From CAVZCC01 sp963773765 (GTDB lineage: Bacteria > Actinomycetota > Acidimicrobiia > Acidimicrobiales > Microtrichaceae): a DNA stretch of 64,000 bases. Below are positions 8,189 to 16,893 of the stretch, in pieces (the first letter of the stretch is position 1; every line of letters begins with the position of its first letter). A program made the translations under genes and the position numbers. The notes under the pieces are model-generated. The model saw only the letters and a list, made by a program, of their open reading frames with translations, did no database searches and had not been told where the DNA came from. The stretch spans positions 372,001 to 436,000 of the forward strand of contig CAVZCC010000006.1 of the NCBI GenBank assembly GCA_963773765.1, read 5' to 3'.

Positions 8189-9393
8189 CGCTCCTCCCGT
8201 CGGTCCGGGCCCTGCGCCCGGATCCAGGTGACCAGGCGCTCGGTGGCCTCGGCCACCTCACCGGTGGTGCCGGCCACGGAGAAGCGGACGAACCGGTCGC
8301 CCCGGACGGGGTCGAAGTCCACCCCGGGCGTGGCGGCCACGGCCAGCTCGTCGAGCCAGGTGCGGCACAGGTCGCGGCTGTCGCCGAGCCCGGACACGTC
8401 GGCCCACACGTAGAAGGCGCCCTCGGCCGGCGCGATGCCGTGCACCCCGGCGGACCGGAGCCCGTCGGCCAGCACCCGCCGGTTGGTGTCGTAGCGCTGC
8501 ACGTGCCGGTCCAGCTCCGGGTCGTCGTCGAGGGCGGCGATCGCGGCGTGCTGGGCCATGGTGGGCGGTGCCAGGTAGAGGTTCTGCGACAGGCGCTCGA
8601 CCGGCCGGACCAGGTCGGGCGGCAGCACCAGCCACCCCAGGCGCCAGCCGGTCATGCAGAAGTACTTGGAGAAGCTCTGCACCACCACGGTGCCGGGGTG
8701 GGACGCCGCGGTGGGGGCCCTGCGTCCGGAGGTGATGCCGGCGTAGATCTCGTCCGACACCAGCCGCACGCCGCGGTCGGCGCAGTGGTCCGCCAACGCG
8801 GCCAGTTCGTCGTCGGTGAGCACCGTGCCGGTCGGGTTGGACGGGCTGGCCAGGATCACGCCGTCCAGCGGCCCGGCCCGTCCCAGCGCCCCGGGGGTCG
8901 GTTGGTAGCGGGTGGACGCGTCCACCGGGACCGGCACGGCGTCCACGCCGAGGACCTCCAGGATGTGGCGGTAGCACGGGTACCCCGGCTCCATCACCGC
9001 CACCCGGTCCCCGGGGTCGAAGCAGGCCAGGGTGAGCAGGACGCAGCCGGCGGATGCCCCGCTCGTCACCGCGATCCGCCCCGGGTCGACCGTCAGGCCG
9101 TGGCGGTCCAGGTACCAACGGGAGATGCGCTCGCGGAGCTGGGGGAGTCCCAGGCTGTCGGTGTAGGTGAGCGGACCGTCCAGCGCGGCCCGGGCCGCCT
9201 CCAGCACCGCGGCGGGCGCCGGCGTGGACGGCTGGCCGACCTCCAGGTGGAGCACCGGGCGGGGCCCTCGGGGCGATGCCTCCCGTTCCCGGGCGGCCCG
9301 CACCAGGTCCATGACCTCGAAGGGAGGGATCCGCGCCGCGCGCGCGGCGACGGTGGGTCCGGCCGCCGGGGCCGATGCGGTGGGAGCGCTCAT
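8185..9393 (-). CDS. Class I/II pyridoxal-phosphate aminotransferase
   Basis: A 402-residue fold-type I aminotransferase. The PLP lysine is in SFSKYFCMTGWRLGW near residue 242; the SPSNPTGTV loop and the SDEIYAG motif (Asp and Tyr that hold the cofactor) precede it; and RFVRFSVAG near the C-terminus carries the substrate carboxylate-binding arginine. It resembles aspartate/aromatic aminotransferases that act on amino acids, not nucleotide-sugar enzymes, yet it is the first gene of a coupled glycosyltransferase operon. The ATG at 9393 is chosen because conserved sequence starts about 20 residues later; longer in-frame extensions upstream look non-coding. The MFS gene starts divergently 65 bases away. 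Confidence 0.88.
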   Translation of the reverse strand: MSAPTASAPAAGPTVAARAARIPPFEVMDLVRAAREREASPRGPRPVLHLEVGQPSTPAPAAVLEAARAALDGPLTYTDSLGLPQLRERISRWYLDRHGLTVDPGRIAVTSGASAGCVLLTLACFDPGDRVAVMEPGYPCYRHILEVLGVDAVPVPVDASTRYQPTPGALGRAGPLDGVILASPSNPTGTVLTDDELAALADHCADRGVRLVSDEIYAGITSGRRAPTAASHPGTVVVQSFSKYFCMTGWRLGWLVLPPDLVRPVERLSQNLYLAPPTMAQHAAIAALDDDPELDRHVQRYDTNRRVLADGLRSAGVHGIAPAEGAFYVWADVSGLGDSRDLCRTWLDELAVAATPGVDFDPVRGDRFVRFSVAGTTGEVAEATERLVTWIRAQGPDRREER

Positions 9394-9458
9394 CGGGGCC
9401 GATGCTAGGTGTCGACGCAGCCTTGGACCGTCGGTGCCCCGGCGTGCAGGCTGGCGGG

Positions 9459-10673
9459 GTGGGCACCACCGGGGCCGCGGGCTCGTCCGGGACCCGTCGG
9501 GCACTCCGGCCGGTCGGAGCGACCTTCCTGACGCTCGGCCTGTTCCTGGGTTCGTGGACGGTGACGACCCCGGAGATCCAGGACGCCCTGGGCGGTGGTC
9601 CGGGCCGGCTGGGCCTGGTGCTGACCGGGGCGCTGGTGGTGGCCGCGGCCATGAACACCCTGGGCGGGGCGCTGGCCGAACGGCGTGGGACGTCGGCCGC
9701 GCTGCGCCTGACCCTGGTGTGGTGGGGTGCCGCGCTGGTGGTGGGATCCGTCGCCCCTGCGCCGTGGGGGGTGGCGATCGGCATCGTGGCCGTCCTGTCG
9801 GCGTCCGGCGCGGTGGACGTGGTGGCCAACGTGGGTGCCACCGCGGCACTGGCGGCGCGTCCCGGGCGCCTGGTCCGCTTCCACGCCCTGTTCAACGTCG
9901 GGGGAGCGGGCGGTGCGGTGATGGTGGGGGTGTTGTTGGGTCTGGGTGGCGCGGTGGGCTGGCGGTGGGCGTGGGCCGCGTGCGCGGTCGCGGTCCTGGC
10001 CGTGGTGGTGGCGGCCCGGGGAGTGGCGTTGCCCGCCGGCCACGCCGGGGAGCACGTGCGGCTCTCGGACGGGATGCGGACCCTGCGCCGGGAGGGGTTG
10101 GTGCCGGTGGCGCTGGCGTTCGCGCTGGGGGCCACGGTGGAGGGCGGCATCAACACCTGGGGCGTGCTCCAGCTGCGGGGCCAGTTGGACGCCGGTCTGC
10201 TGGTCGGGGCGGGCGGTGCCGTGTTGGGCTACCTCATCGCGGTGGTGGCCCGCCTGGGCGTGAGCGGCGTGCAGAGCGCCCGGGGCGCCCGCCGCGTGGT
10301 CACCGCGGGCACCGTGCTGGCCGGCGCGGGCCTGGTGGTGCTGGCCACGGTCGGCCAGCCGGTCGTGGCCGCGGTCGGCCTGGTCCTGGCCGCCGGTGGC
10401 ATCTCGGTGTGCTGGCCGCTGCTCATGTCCGAGGTCGGTCGGGGCCGGGCCCGGCCCGGGATGGTGGTGGGGGCGGTGTCCACCGTGGGCTACCTGGGTG
10501 CGGTGGTGGGTCCGGGACTGATCGGCCTGGTGGCCGGGCGCTTCGGGTTGGGGGCGGGGCTGGCGGTCCTGGCCGCCGGTGCGTTCTGCATCCCGCTGCT
10601 GCTGCGGGGCCGCCGCCGCCGGGACCCCACGACCGGGCCGGCACACGACACCGGGGCCCCGCACGACCGTTGA
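9459..10673 (+). CDS. MFS transporter
   Basis: A 404-residue integral membrane protein with about twelve hydrophobic segments, starting with FLTLGLFLGSWTVTTPEIQ. Family features include the loop AERRGTSAALRL after the second or third segment, which replaces the usual GxxxDRxGRR, and a Pro/Gly-rich helix after a central basic loop near residue 190. It resembles the fucose-permease/YbjJ branch of the major facilitator superfamily, whose substrates are often unknown. I chose the GTG at 9459; an ATG at 9402 or 9375 in the same frame would add 19 or 28 residues of less convincing sequence. It is divergent from the aminotransferase gene and convergent with the thiolase gene. The 128 bases after its stop show no obvious feature. 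Confidence 0.8.
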   Translation: MGTTGAAGSSGTRRALRPVGATFLTLGLFLGSWTVTTPEIQDALGGGPGRLGLVLTGALVVAAAMNTLGGALAERRGTSAALRLTLVWWGAALVVGSVAPAPWGVAIGIVAVLSASGAVDVVANVGATAALAARPGRLVRFHALFNVGGAGGAVMVGVLLGLGGAVGWRWAWAACAVAVLAVVVAARGVALPAGHAGEHVRLSDGMRTLRREGLVPVALAFALGATVEGGINTWGVLQLRGQLDAGLLVGAGGAVLGYLIAVVARLGVSGVQSARGARRVVTAGTVLAGAGLVVLATVGQPVVAAVGLVLAAGGISVCWPLLMSEVGRGRARPGMVVGAVSTVGYLGAVVGPGLIGLVAGRFGLGAGLAVLAAGAFCIPLLLRGRRRRDPTTGPAHDTGAPHDR

Positions 10674-10801
10674 CCGGCGTGCGTGGCCCCGTGTGGTGTG
10701 CCCGTGGTGTTCCCGTTCTGAGCTTCGGTGCGGCGGGGCCGCGCCTTGAGCGATGCCGACGCGGGCGGCGCACTCCGCCGGTCCCGCAGCGATGGGGGGA
10801 A

Positions 10802-12004
10802 TCAGCGGGTCAGGATGACGCTGGAGCCGTGGCCGAACAGGCCCTGGTTGGCGGTGATGCCCACCCGGGGGGTCCCGGCCTGGCGACCCTCGGCCTGGCC
10901 CCGGAGCTGCCAGGTGATCTCGCACACCTGGGCCAGCGCCTGGGCCGGCACGGCCTCTCCGAAGCAGGCCAGTCCGCCCGACGGGTTGACCGGGAGACGG
11001 CCCCCGAGCGCGGTCACGCCGTCGCGGAGGAGCTTCTCGGCCTCACCGGGGCCGCAGAACCCGAGGTCCTCGTACCAGTCCAGCTCCAGGGCCGTGGACA
11101 GGTCGTAGACCTCGGCCACGTCCACGTCGTCCGGGCCGATGCCGGCCTGCTCGTAGGCGGCGGCGCCGATGGCCTGCTTGAACGTGTGTTCCGGCACCGG
11201 GAGGCCGGCCGCGGAGTCGGTGGCGAAGTTGGGCATCTCGATGATGGTGTTCGGGAACGTCGGCGTCACCGTGCTGATGGCCGCGACCCGCACCGCGGGG
11301 TCCGAGCCCGACAGGTGGCGGCGGGCGTAGTCCATGGAGGACAGGATCACCGCGGCGCCGCCGTCGGAGGTGGCGCACACGTCCAGGAGCCGCAGGGGGC
11401 TGGCCACCGTGGGGGAGGCGGCCACGTCAGCCGCGGTGACCTCCTTGCGGTAGCGGGCGTTGGGGTTGGCCAGGCCGTGGCGGGCGTTCTTGACCTTCAC
11501 CTGCGCGAAGTCGTCCACCGTGGCGCCGTACAGGTCGATCCGCCGGCGGGCGTAGAGGGCGAAGTACGTGGGGTTGGTGGCGCCGAGCAGCCGGAACCGC
11601 AGCCAGTCCGGGTCGTCGCCCCGGGCCCCGGCGTTGGGCTTGAGGAACCCCTTGGGGGTGGTGTCGGCCCCGACCACCAGCGCGACGTCGCACATGCCCG
11701 ACAGGATCCGCTGGCGTGCCGCCTCGAGCGCCATGGTGCCGGATGCGCAGGCCCCGTAGGCGCTGGTCACCGGGATGCCGGTCCAGCCCAGGGCCTGGGC
11801 GAAGGTGGCGCCGGCCACGTAGCCCGGGTAGCCGTTGCGCATGGTGTCGGCGCCGGCGACGAAGCCGACGTCACGCCAGTCCACGCCGGCGTCGGCCAGC
11901 GCGTCGCGGGCCGCGGCCACGCCGTACTCCACGAAGTTGCGTCCCCACTTGCCCCACGGGTGCATGCCCACACCCAGGACGGCGACCTGGTCCACGGCCA
12001 TCAT
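10802..12004 (-). CDS. Thiolase-like lipid-transfer protein (Ltp-type)
   Basis: A 400-residue thiolase-superfamily enzyme. The nucleophile region YGACASGTMALEAAR (Cys near 86) is present and ICATSDGGAA-type sequence (DVCATSDGGAAVIL) lies near 225. The usual GHP histidine motif is replaced by CFGEAVPAQALAQ, with QGLFGHGSSVIL at the C-terminus. That pattern fits the lipid-transfer-protein (SCP-x) branch, such as mycobacterial Ltp3/Ltp4, rather than classical acetyl-CoA acetyltransferases. Members act on CoA thioesters of steroid side chains or other branched acids, often with an OB-fold partner; the partner here is the next gene upstream, whose TGA overlaps this ATG at 12004 (ATGA). Probable role: C-C bond cleavage in steroid or lipid breakdown. 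The substrate is inferred. Confidence 0.82.
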   Translation of the reverse strand: MMAVDQVAVLGVGMHPWGKWGRNFVEYGVAAARDALADAGVDWRDVGFVAGADTMRNGYPGYVAGATFAQALGWTGIPVTSAYGACASGTMALEAARQRILSGMCDVALVVGADTTPKGFLKPNAGARGDDPDWLRFRLLGATNPTYFALYARRRIDLYGATVDDFAQVKVKNARHGLANPNARYRKEVTAADVAASPTVASPLRLLDVCATSDGGAAVILSSMDYARRHLSGSDPAVRVAAISTVTPTFPNTIIEMPNFATDSAAGLPVPEHTFKQAIGAAAYEQAGIGPDDVDVAEVYDLSTALELDWYEDLGFCGPGEAEKLLRDGVTALGGRLPVNPSGGLACFGEAVPAQALAQVCEITWQLRGQAEGRQAGTPRVGITANQGLFGHGSSVILTR

Positions 12005-12486
12005 GGCCTCGCTTCCTGCGGCGTGCCGGTTCCGACCGGACGCCACTTCCAGATGAGGTACTCCGTGGTGTCGTCACCCTCGGTCTCGCGGTAGAGGGTG
12101 TCGACGACCAGCTCCATCTCCATGCCCACCTGCAGGTCGTCCACCGTGAAGCCGGCGGTGACCTGGCCCATGACCACCAGGCGTTCCGCCTCCAGCTCCA
12201 CCGCGGCGATGCAGAACGGGACGTGGGGGTCGGTGACCGGCACGTAGGGCTCGGGCGGCTGGTAGTTGGCGTCGGTGTAGGACCAGAGCCGGCCCGTGGT
12301 GGACAGCTCCACGTCCTCCAGGGTGGCATCCGCGAAGCCGGGGGCCCGGGACATGACCCGCTCGGGCGGGAAGAAGTACGTGCCGCTGCCGGAGCAGCGG
12401 GTGCCGATCAGGCGCGGGGGCTCGTCGGTGCCCTCCGGGGGCAGGGTGAACCATCCTTCGATGGCCGGTCGGCGTGTGACGCCCAT
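12001..12486 (-). CDS. OB-fold (DUF35-type) acyl-CoA-associated protein, zinc ribbon largely lost
   Basis: A 161-residue protein of the DUF35 OB-fold family, which pairs with thiolase-like enzymes or hydratases of steroid breakdown (for example ChsH2 with Ltp2). The N-terminal segment GTRCSGSGTYFFPP occupies the place of the rubredoxin-like zinc ribbon, but I find only one of the usual four cysteines there. The OB part follows, with GRLWSYTDANYQPPEPY and an acidic C-terminal half. It is the first gene of a two-gene operon, overlapping the thiolase-like gene by ATGA. The CTGAC-N5-GTCAG palindrome lies 64 bases upstream of its ATG. Confidence 0.8.
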   Translation of the reverse strand: MGVTRRPAIEGWFTLPPEGTDEPPRLIGTRCSGSGTYFFPPERVMSRAPGFADATLEDVELSTTGRLWSYTDANYQPPEPYVPVTDPHVPFCIAAVELEAERLVVMGQVTAGFTVDDLQVGMEMELVVDTLYRETEGDDTTEYLIWKWRPVGTGTPQEARP

Positions 12487-12549
12487 GGGTCTCCGTCCCC
12501 CGAGCCTGGGCTCGGTCCGCTGGCTGGGTTGCCGGTTGCCGGCTGTCTG

Positions 12550-12568
12550 ACCTGACGGGTCGTCAGGT
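12550..12568. promoter_or_regulatory. Palindromic operator, site 1 (upstream of OB-fold/thiolase operon)
   Basis: A perfect 7-bp inverted repeat, ACCTGAC-GGGTC-GTCAGGT, sits between the 3' end of the TetR-type gene and the OB-fold gene. Its arms are identical to those of the site at 19486-19504, and its CTGAC-N5-GTCAG core recurs at 21725 and 32253. The size and symmetry fit a dimeric regulator such as a TetR family member. Confidence 0.65.
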
Positions 12569-13209
12569 TAGCCGGTGGTCCCCGGCCGTCCCCCATGGCG
12601 GGCGGAGTCGGGGAGGAGGCGCAGGGCCAGCTCCGCGGTCTCCGCCGCCCGGCCGGGCCGGGGGATCGCGTGCACCAGCACGGTGTTGAGGATGGTGAAG
12701 CCCAGGTCGACCGGTTCGGCGTCGCCCAGGTCCAGGCGTTCCAGCGCCGGCAGCAGGGCGAACAGGAGGGGGACCTCGGTGCGGATGTCGTGCGGGGGGA
12801 GGGCCGGACCGTTGTGCAGCACGGCGCCGATCCGTTCGGTGAGCAGGGCGCGTGCCGGCTCCGGGTCGTCGGCGGCGTTCCGTGCCAGCCGCTCCAGGAC
12901 GTCCCGCGCGGACCCCAGCGGGTCGTCGTCGATCCGCTCCTTCGCCGTGGTGATCAGTCCGGGCAGGTGGCGCCCGAAGGTGCGGGCCGCCACCGCCCGG
13001 ACGGACGGGAACAGGTTGAGGACGGTCTGGGGCGACACATCGGCCCGTTCCGCCACGTCGCTGGCGGTCACGCTGTCCCAGCCGCCGGCGAACATGCCGA
13101 CGGCGGCGTCGATGATCCGCAGTCGTGTCTCCCGGCGGCGCCGGGCACCGGAGCGGGCCTGGGGCGACAGCACCGCGTTGTCGGCCAGGGGCGCGGCCAC
13201 ATCGGCCAC
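12568..13209 (-). CDS. TetR-type regulator, second module (probable C-terminal half of a tandem TetR)
   Basis: A complete 213-residue TetR-like unit. The DNA-binding helices are ETRLRIIDAAVGMFAGGWDSVTASDVAERADVSPQTVLNLFPS at about residues 27-69 (quoted here as landmarks; the recognition helix is VSPQTVLNLF), followed by a helical ligand-binding domain. It can start at the GTG at 13209. However, removing one base in the GC-repeat at 13241-13254 joins it in frame to the preceding TetR module, with the linker reading VLQPVGSRRRRVADVA. I therefore favour one 467-residue tandem-TetR protein disrupted by a sequence error. It ends just before the operator at 12550, so it could regulate the OB-fold/thiolase operon or the wider regulon. 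Two separate proteins remain possible. Confidence 0.75.
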   Translation of the reverse strand: MADVAAPLADNAVLSPQARSGARRRRETRLRIIDAAVGMFAGGWDSVTASDVAERADVSPQTVLNLFPSVRAVAARTFGRHLPGLITTAKERIDDDPLGSARDVLERLARNAADDPEPARALLTERIGAVLHNGPALPPHDIRTEVPLLFALLPALERLDLGDAEPVDLGFTILNTVLVHAIPRPGRAAETAELALRLLPDSARHGGRPGTTG

Positions 13210-13969
13210 GCGGCGCCGCCGGGACCCGACGGGCTGCAGGACGGCGGCGGTCGAACAGGGTGCTCACGTCGGAGAACAGCTCGTCGTCCACCGCGGAGGG
13301 GTCCACGGCGTGGCGGAGCTGCAGACCCTGCAGCAGGGCGGTGAGGGCGGTCGCCATGCGGTCCACCGTGAACGGCTCCACCGGCGTCAGGCCGATGCGG
13401 TTGAGCAGGTGGGCCCAGCCCTTGGCCGCGTCGTCCTGGCGGATGCGGTAGGTGCGGCGCAGGATCGCGGCGCCGTCGGGGGCGTCCGGGGCGGGGTCGT
13501 GCAGGGGCTGGCCGTGGTGGGCCCAGAGGTGCATCTGGCCCCGGAACAGCCGGGTCAGGTCGGGGTCGGAGCTGATCACCTGCCAGGTGTCGGTCAGGTT
13601 GGCCCGCATGACGGCGACGAGGTCGTCGTGCTCCAGGGCGTCCAGCATCTCCTCCACCGTCTCGGTCTGGTCCTGGTGGTCCTCCATGTAGGACAGGGCC
13701 ATGGCGTCGGCGAAGTCCGCCGCGGTGGGGAAGTGGTGGAAGAAGGAGCCGGTCGTGACGCCCGCCTCCGCCGCCACGCCCTTGGTCGTGAGCCCGGCGT
13801 ACACCCGGGACAGGGGGAGGTCGTCCAGCAGGCGCTGGCCGGCCCGGACCAGGAGGTCCCGGGAGGAGGCCCGGGCGGGGTCCTTCGTCGCGGTGGGAGC
13901 CGTGGCGGGTCGTGTCCGGTCCGGTTCGTCCGGGAGGGGAGGCGTGCGGTCGGGCGAGGAGCTCACCAC
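13210..13969 (-). CDS. TetR-type regulator, first module (N-terminal half, frame broken near 13250)
   Basis: A TetR-like unit starting at the GTG at 13969. After a Pro/Thr-rich leader, the helix-turn-helix is SRVYAGLTTKGVAAEAGVT followed by TGSFFHHFPTAADFADA at about residues 52-85, with the typical FHHF recognition helix. The ligand domain continues to DVSTLFDRR near 13255. Beyond that the frame keeps running to 12563 without homology to anything, while the neighbouring frame carries a second TetR unit, so a single extra base near 13241-13254 is likely. A 16-bp palindrome (13975-13990) lies five bases before the start codon and is probably bound by this protein. No CTGAC-N5-GTCAG site lies on this side. 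Confidence 0.72.
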
Positions 13970-13974
13970 GTCAG

Positions 13975-13990
13975 CATAGTGGACACTATG
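13975..13990. promoter_or_regulatory. CATAGTG-GA-CACTATG palindrome, probable TetR autoregulatory operator
   Basis: A perfect 7-bp inverted repeat with a 2-bp spacer lies five bases upstream of the GTG of the first TetR module. Position and symmetry match autoregulatory TetR operators. The sequence is unrelated to the CTGAC-N5-GTCAG sites. Confidence 0.6.
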
Positions 13991-14117
13991 GAGCGCCGTA
14001 GTGCCTGCTACGGAACCTGGCGCCGAACGTGGTTCGCGTACCGGGTCGGACGACGGAATCCCGCCGCACCATTGCAGTGTGAAAGCGCATTCACCGACGG
14101 AAAGTTGGTGACATCCG

Positions 14118-14146
14118 TTGTGCTGGGCGCGATCATGCTGTAGAAA
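14118..14146 (+). promoter_or_regulatory. Candidate sigma-A promoter for the permuted phosphatase gene
   Basis: TTGTGC at 14118-14123 and TAGAAA at 14141-14146 are separated by exactly 17 bases. They lie in the most AT-rich part of a 339-base gene-free stretch (13991-14329). A transcript would begin near 14153, just before the predicted structured region. The matches to consensus are partial, so this is a proposal. Confidence 0.4.
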
Positions 14147-14160
14147 TCACCAACAGCAAG

Positions 14161-14271
14161 CCGTGGAGGTCGCCCCATCGCCACGGCGGGGTGGGTGGAG
14201 ACCCGGTCCTCGGACCGGGGGAGGGCCACCCCAACCCAATCGGGGGTCCGTCAGTTCGCTGATGGGCCCCC
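14161..14271 (+). ncRNA. Candidate structured leader RNA (three helices, one with a UUCG tetraloop)
   Basis: Three elements follow one another in the 5' leader of the phosphatase gene. P1 pairs 14161-14166 with 14181-14186. P2 pairs 14188-14194 with 14226-14232 and encloses a hairpin with 14202-14208 paired to 14213-14219. P3 is a 13-bp stem from 14242 to 14271, with G-U pairs, capped by TTCG at 14254-14257. There is no U-tract after P3, and the coding start is 58 bases further on. A riboswitch or other regulatory leader is possible, as is a terminator/attenuator. I do not recognise it as a known class. The helices were found by eye; covariation is untested. Confidence 0.35.
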
Positions 14272-14329
14272 GACTGCTGTCCGGCGTCCTGCGCTCCCCG
14301 ACGGCCGGTGCCGCCCCTACGCTGCGGCC

Positions 14330-15861
14330 ATGACGGCCCAACCCGACACCGACCTGGACCGGGCGCTCGCCGTCCTGGTGGACGGATCCCTGGATCCCAT
14401 CGTGGAGATGGTGCTGGTCCACCGCCACGGCTCCTACGAGGCGCACGCTCCCGACGGCCACGTGCGGTTCCGGCGGGAGGACCCGGACGACGGGCCGGGC
14501 CACGACTGGGCCTTCACGGTGGAGGAGGTCCGGGGCCGCGACCCGCTGGCCGACACCGCCCTGGACCGGTTCGCCCCCCTGGACGCCGAACTGGCCAACC
14601 GGTTCCCGGACCGGACCCGCAACGCCTACCCGTTCGCCCACGAACAGGTGGCGCAGCTCTTCGACCACCCGGCCGCTCCCGACCTGTGCGTGGTCCACAC
14701 CGCCTCGCACCACTGGGCGGAACAGGGCGGCCACATCGGCGAGCACGGCTCGCTGGCCAGCGTGCAGTGCCGTGCCCCGTTCATCGTCTCCGGCGTCGGG
14801 GCACGGCGCGACGGCATGGTCGACGTGCCGGCCCAGCTGGTGGACATCGCCCCCACGGTGCTCGCGCTCCTGGGCCTCGATCCCCCCGGCGGAACCGGCC
14901 TGGACGGCCGCCACCGCCCGGACGCCCACCTCGCCCACCAGGACGGCGACGTGCTGGCGGAGCTGTTGGACCCCACCGAGCGGCCGGACCACGTGGTCGG
15001 GTTCCTGCTCGACGGCTGCAACGCCAACGTCCTGTACGACATGGTCGAGCGCGGGCGAGGCCCCCAACATCGCGGCGCTGATGGCGGACGGGACGGCACT
15101 GCGGAACGGGATCGTGTCGTCGCTGCCCACCGTGACGCTGCCCAACCACACCACGGTCATCACGGGCCGGCATCCGGGACACCACGGCATCCTGCACAAC
15201 GCGTGGTGGGACCGGTCGCTGGGGCGGCAGGTGATCACCAACTCGCCGACCACCTGGGCCACGGCCATGGACGCGCTCAGCCCCGGGACCGACAGCATCC
15301 ACCTGGCGCTGCGGCGGGCCCGGCCCGACGCCTTCACCGCGTCGGTCAACGAGCCGGCCGACCACGGGGCCGGGTACTCCACCTTCGACCTCATGCGCCG
15401 GGGCGTGCGCATGGGCTTCCCGAGGACCGCCGAGGGCCTGCCCCACGCCACGGAGATGTTCGTGCGGCCGGTCAAGGACTACGCCACGTTCACCCAGGTG
15501 GACCACCACGGCACCGAACAGGCCGTCGGCATCATCTCCGGGTCCTACCTGGGCAGCGACTACCCCGTGCCCGGGTTCCTCTGGGTCAACTTCACCCTCA
15601 CCGACTCCGCGTTCCACGAGGGCGGGCCCCATTCGGAGATCGCCCGGGCGTCGGTGCGGGACACCGACGGCCGCATCGGCGAGATCCTCGACGCGCTGGA
15701 CCGGCGGGGGGTGCGGGACCGCTGCGCCTTCTTCCTGTGCGCGGACCACGGCATGGAGGAGAGCGACCCCGGGGTCGGCCGGTGACTGGTCCCCCGCGCT
15801 GGCCGACGCCGGGCTCACCTTCCGGGACGAGGCGTTCGGGTTCCTGTACCTGAACCCCTGA
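14330..15861 (+). CDS. Alkaline-phosphatase-superfamily phosphodiesterase, circularly permuted; two probable +1 sequence errors
   Basis: Read through two extra bases (near 15051-15058 and 15777-15782), this encodes 509 residues. The C-terminal two thirds have the nucleotide-pyrophosphatase/phosphodiesterase pattern: HVVGFLLDG metal ligand, SLPTVTLPNHTT nucleophile threonine, FTLTDSAFH and CADHGMEE. The last metal-binding element, GGHIGEHGS followed by VDIAPTVLALLG, normally sits at the C-terminus of this superfamily; here it is at residues 130-190, before the nucleophile. The order is therefore a circular permutation, with the protein ending soon after the ADHG motif (EAFGFLYLNP). No signal peptide is seen, so it is likely cytoplasmic, acting on a phosphodiester or phosphonate; the substrate is unknown. 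The start is the ATG at 14330. Confidence 0.78.
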
Positions 15862-15938
15862 CCGGCGCCCCGTGCCCGGTTGCTCCGGCCCGGCTGCCCG
15901 GCGGCTCCGGACGGCCCCCGCCCGTAGCCTGCCGCCCC

Positions 15939-16840
15939 ATGCAGAACCCCAACATCGACATCGGCACCTACGGGATCTGGACCGCGCCAGCTGGACATGC
16001 AGCCCAGTGCCCGCGGCCCGCGAGTGCGCGGCGGAGATCGAGGAGCTCGGCTTCGGCGCGGTGTGGATCCCGGAGACGGTGCTGCGGGAGCCGTTCCTGC
16101 ACGCCGCGCTGCTGCTGGAGGGGACCACCACGCTGAAGGTGGCGACCGGCATCGTGAACCGCTACGGCCGTGACGCCGTGACCTGCAACGCCGCCATGCA
16201 GACGCTGAACGAGGCGTACCCCGGGCGGTTCCTGCTGGGCCTGGGCGTGAGTCACGAGCACCTGGTGTCCGAGGTGCGCAAGCACGACTACTCGCGGCCG
16301 TACTCCGGCATGGTCGAGTACCTGGACCAGATGGACAAGGCCCTCTTCTTCGCGCCCGTGGGCGAGCCGCCGGCCCAGATGGTGCTGGCCGCGCTGGGTC
16401 CGAGGATGCTGCGCCTGGCCGCCGAGCGCACGGCGGGGGCGCACCCCTACTTCGTGCCGCCGGAGCACACCGCGGTGGCGCGGGAGACGATGGGCCCGGA
16501 ACCGCTGCTGGCGGTGGAGCAGATGGTGCTGTTCGAGACGGATCCGGAACGGGCCCGGACCATCGCCCGGTCGCACATGTCCATGTACGTGCGGGCGCCG
16601 AACTACGCCAACAACCTGAAGCGGCTGGGCTTCACCGACGACGACCTCGCCGACGGCGGCTCGGACCGGCTGGTGGACGCCATCGTGGCCTGGGGCACCA
16701 TGGACGACGCCCTGGCCCGGGTGCAGGCCCACCTGGACGCCGGAGCGGACCACGTGTGCATCCAGGTCCTGGACGAGGACGTGATGCACCTGCCCGTCGC
16801 CGAATGGCGGGACCTGTCCGCGGCCCTCGGCCTGGCCTGA
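15939..16840 (+). CDS. LLM-class F420-dependent oxidoreductase; two probable +1 sequence errors
   Basis: A 299-residue luciferase-like TIM-barrel protein after removing one extra base near 15984-15988 and one near 16003-16006, where the frame passes from IDIGTYGIWTA to QLDMQPVPAARECAAEIEELGFGAVWIPE. Diagnostic segments are KVATGIVNRYGRDAVT, YPGRFLLGLGVSHE and AGAHPYFVPPEHT. The opening and the GLGVSH motif match the MSMEG_4141-type family that uses coenzyme F420 instead of FMN; that cofactor is a family inference. It follows the phosphatase gene by 77 bases on the same strand and may share its transcript. It is convergent with the lipoprotein gene downstream. The substrate is unknown. Confidence 0.8.
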
Positions 16841-16893
16841 GTCCGGTGTCCGCTCGGCGGTCGGTCCCACCGCCGTCAGCCGCCGATCCGGCG

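Noticed and set aside
14008..14229. Small minus-strand frame over the structured leader region
   Set aside because: No ribosome binding site, no family resemblance, and it would run antisense through the predicted helices and promoter.
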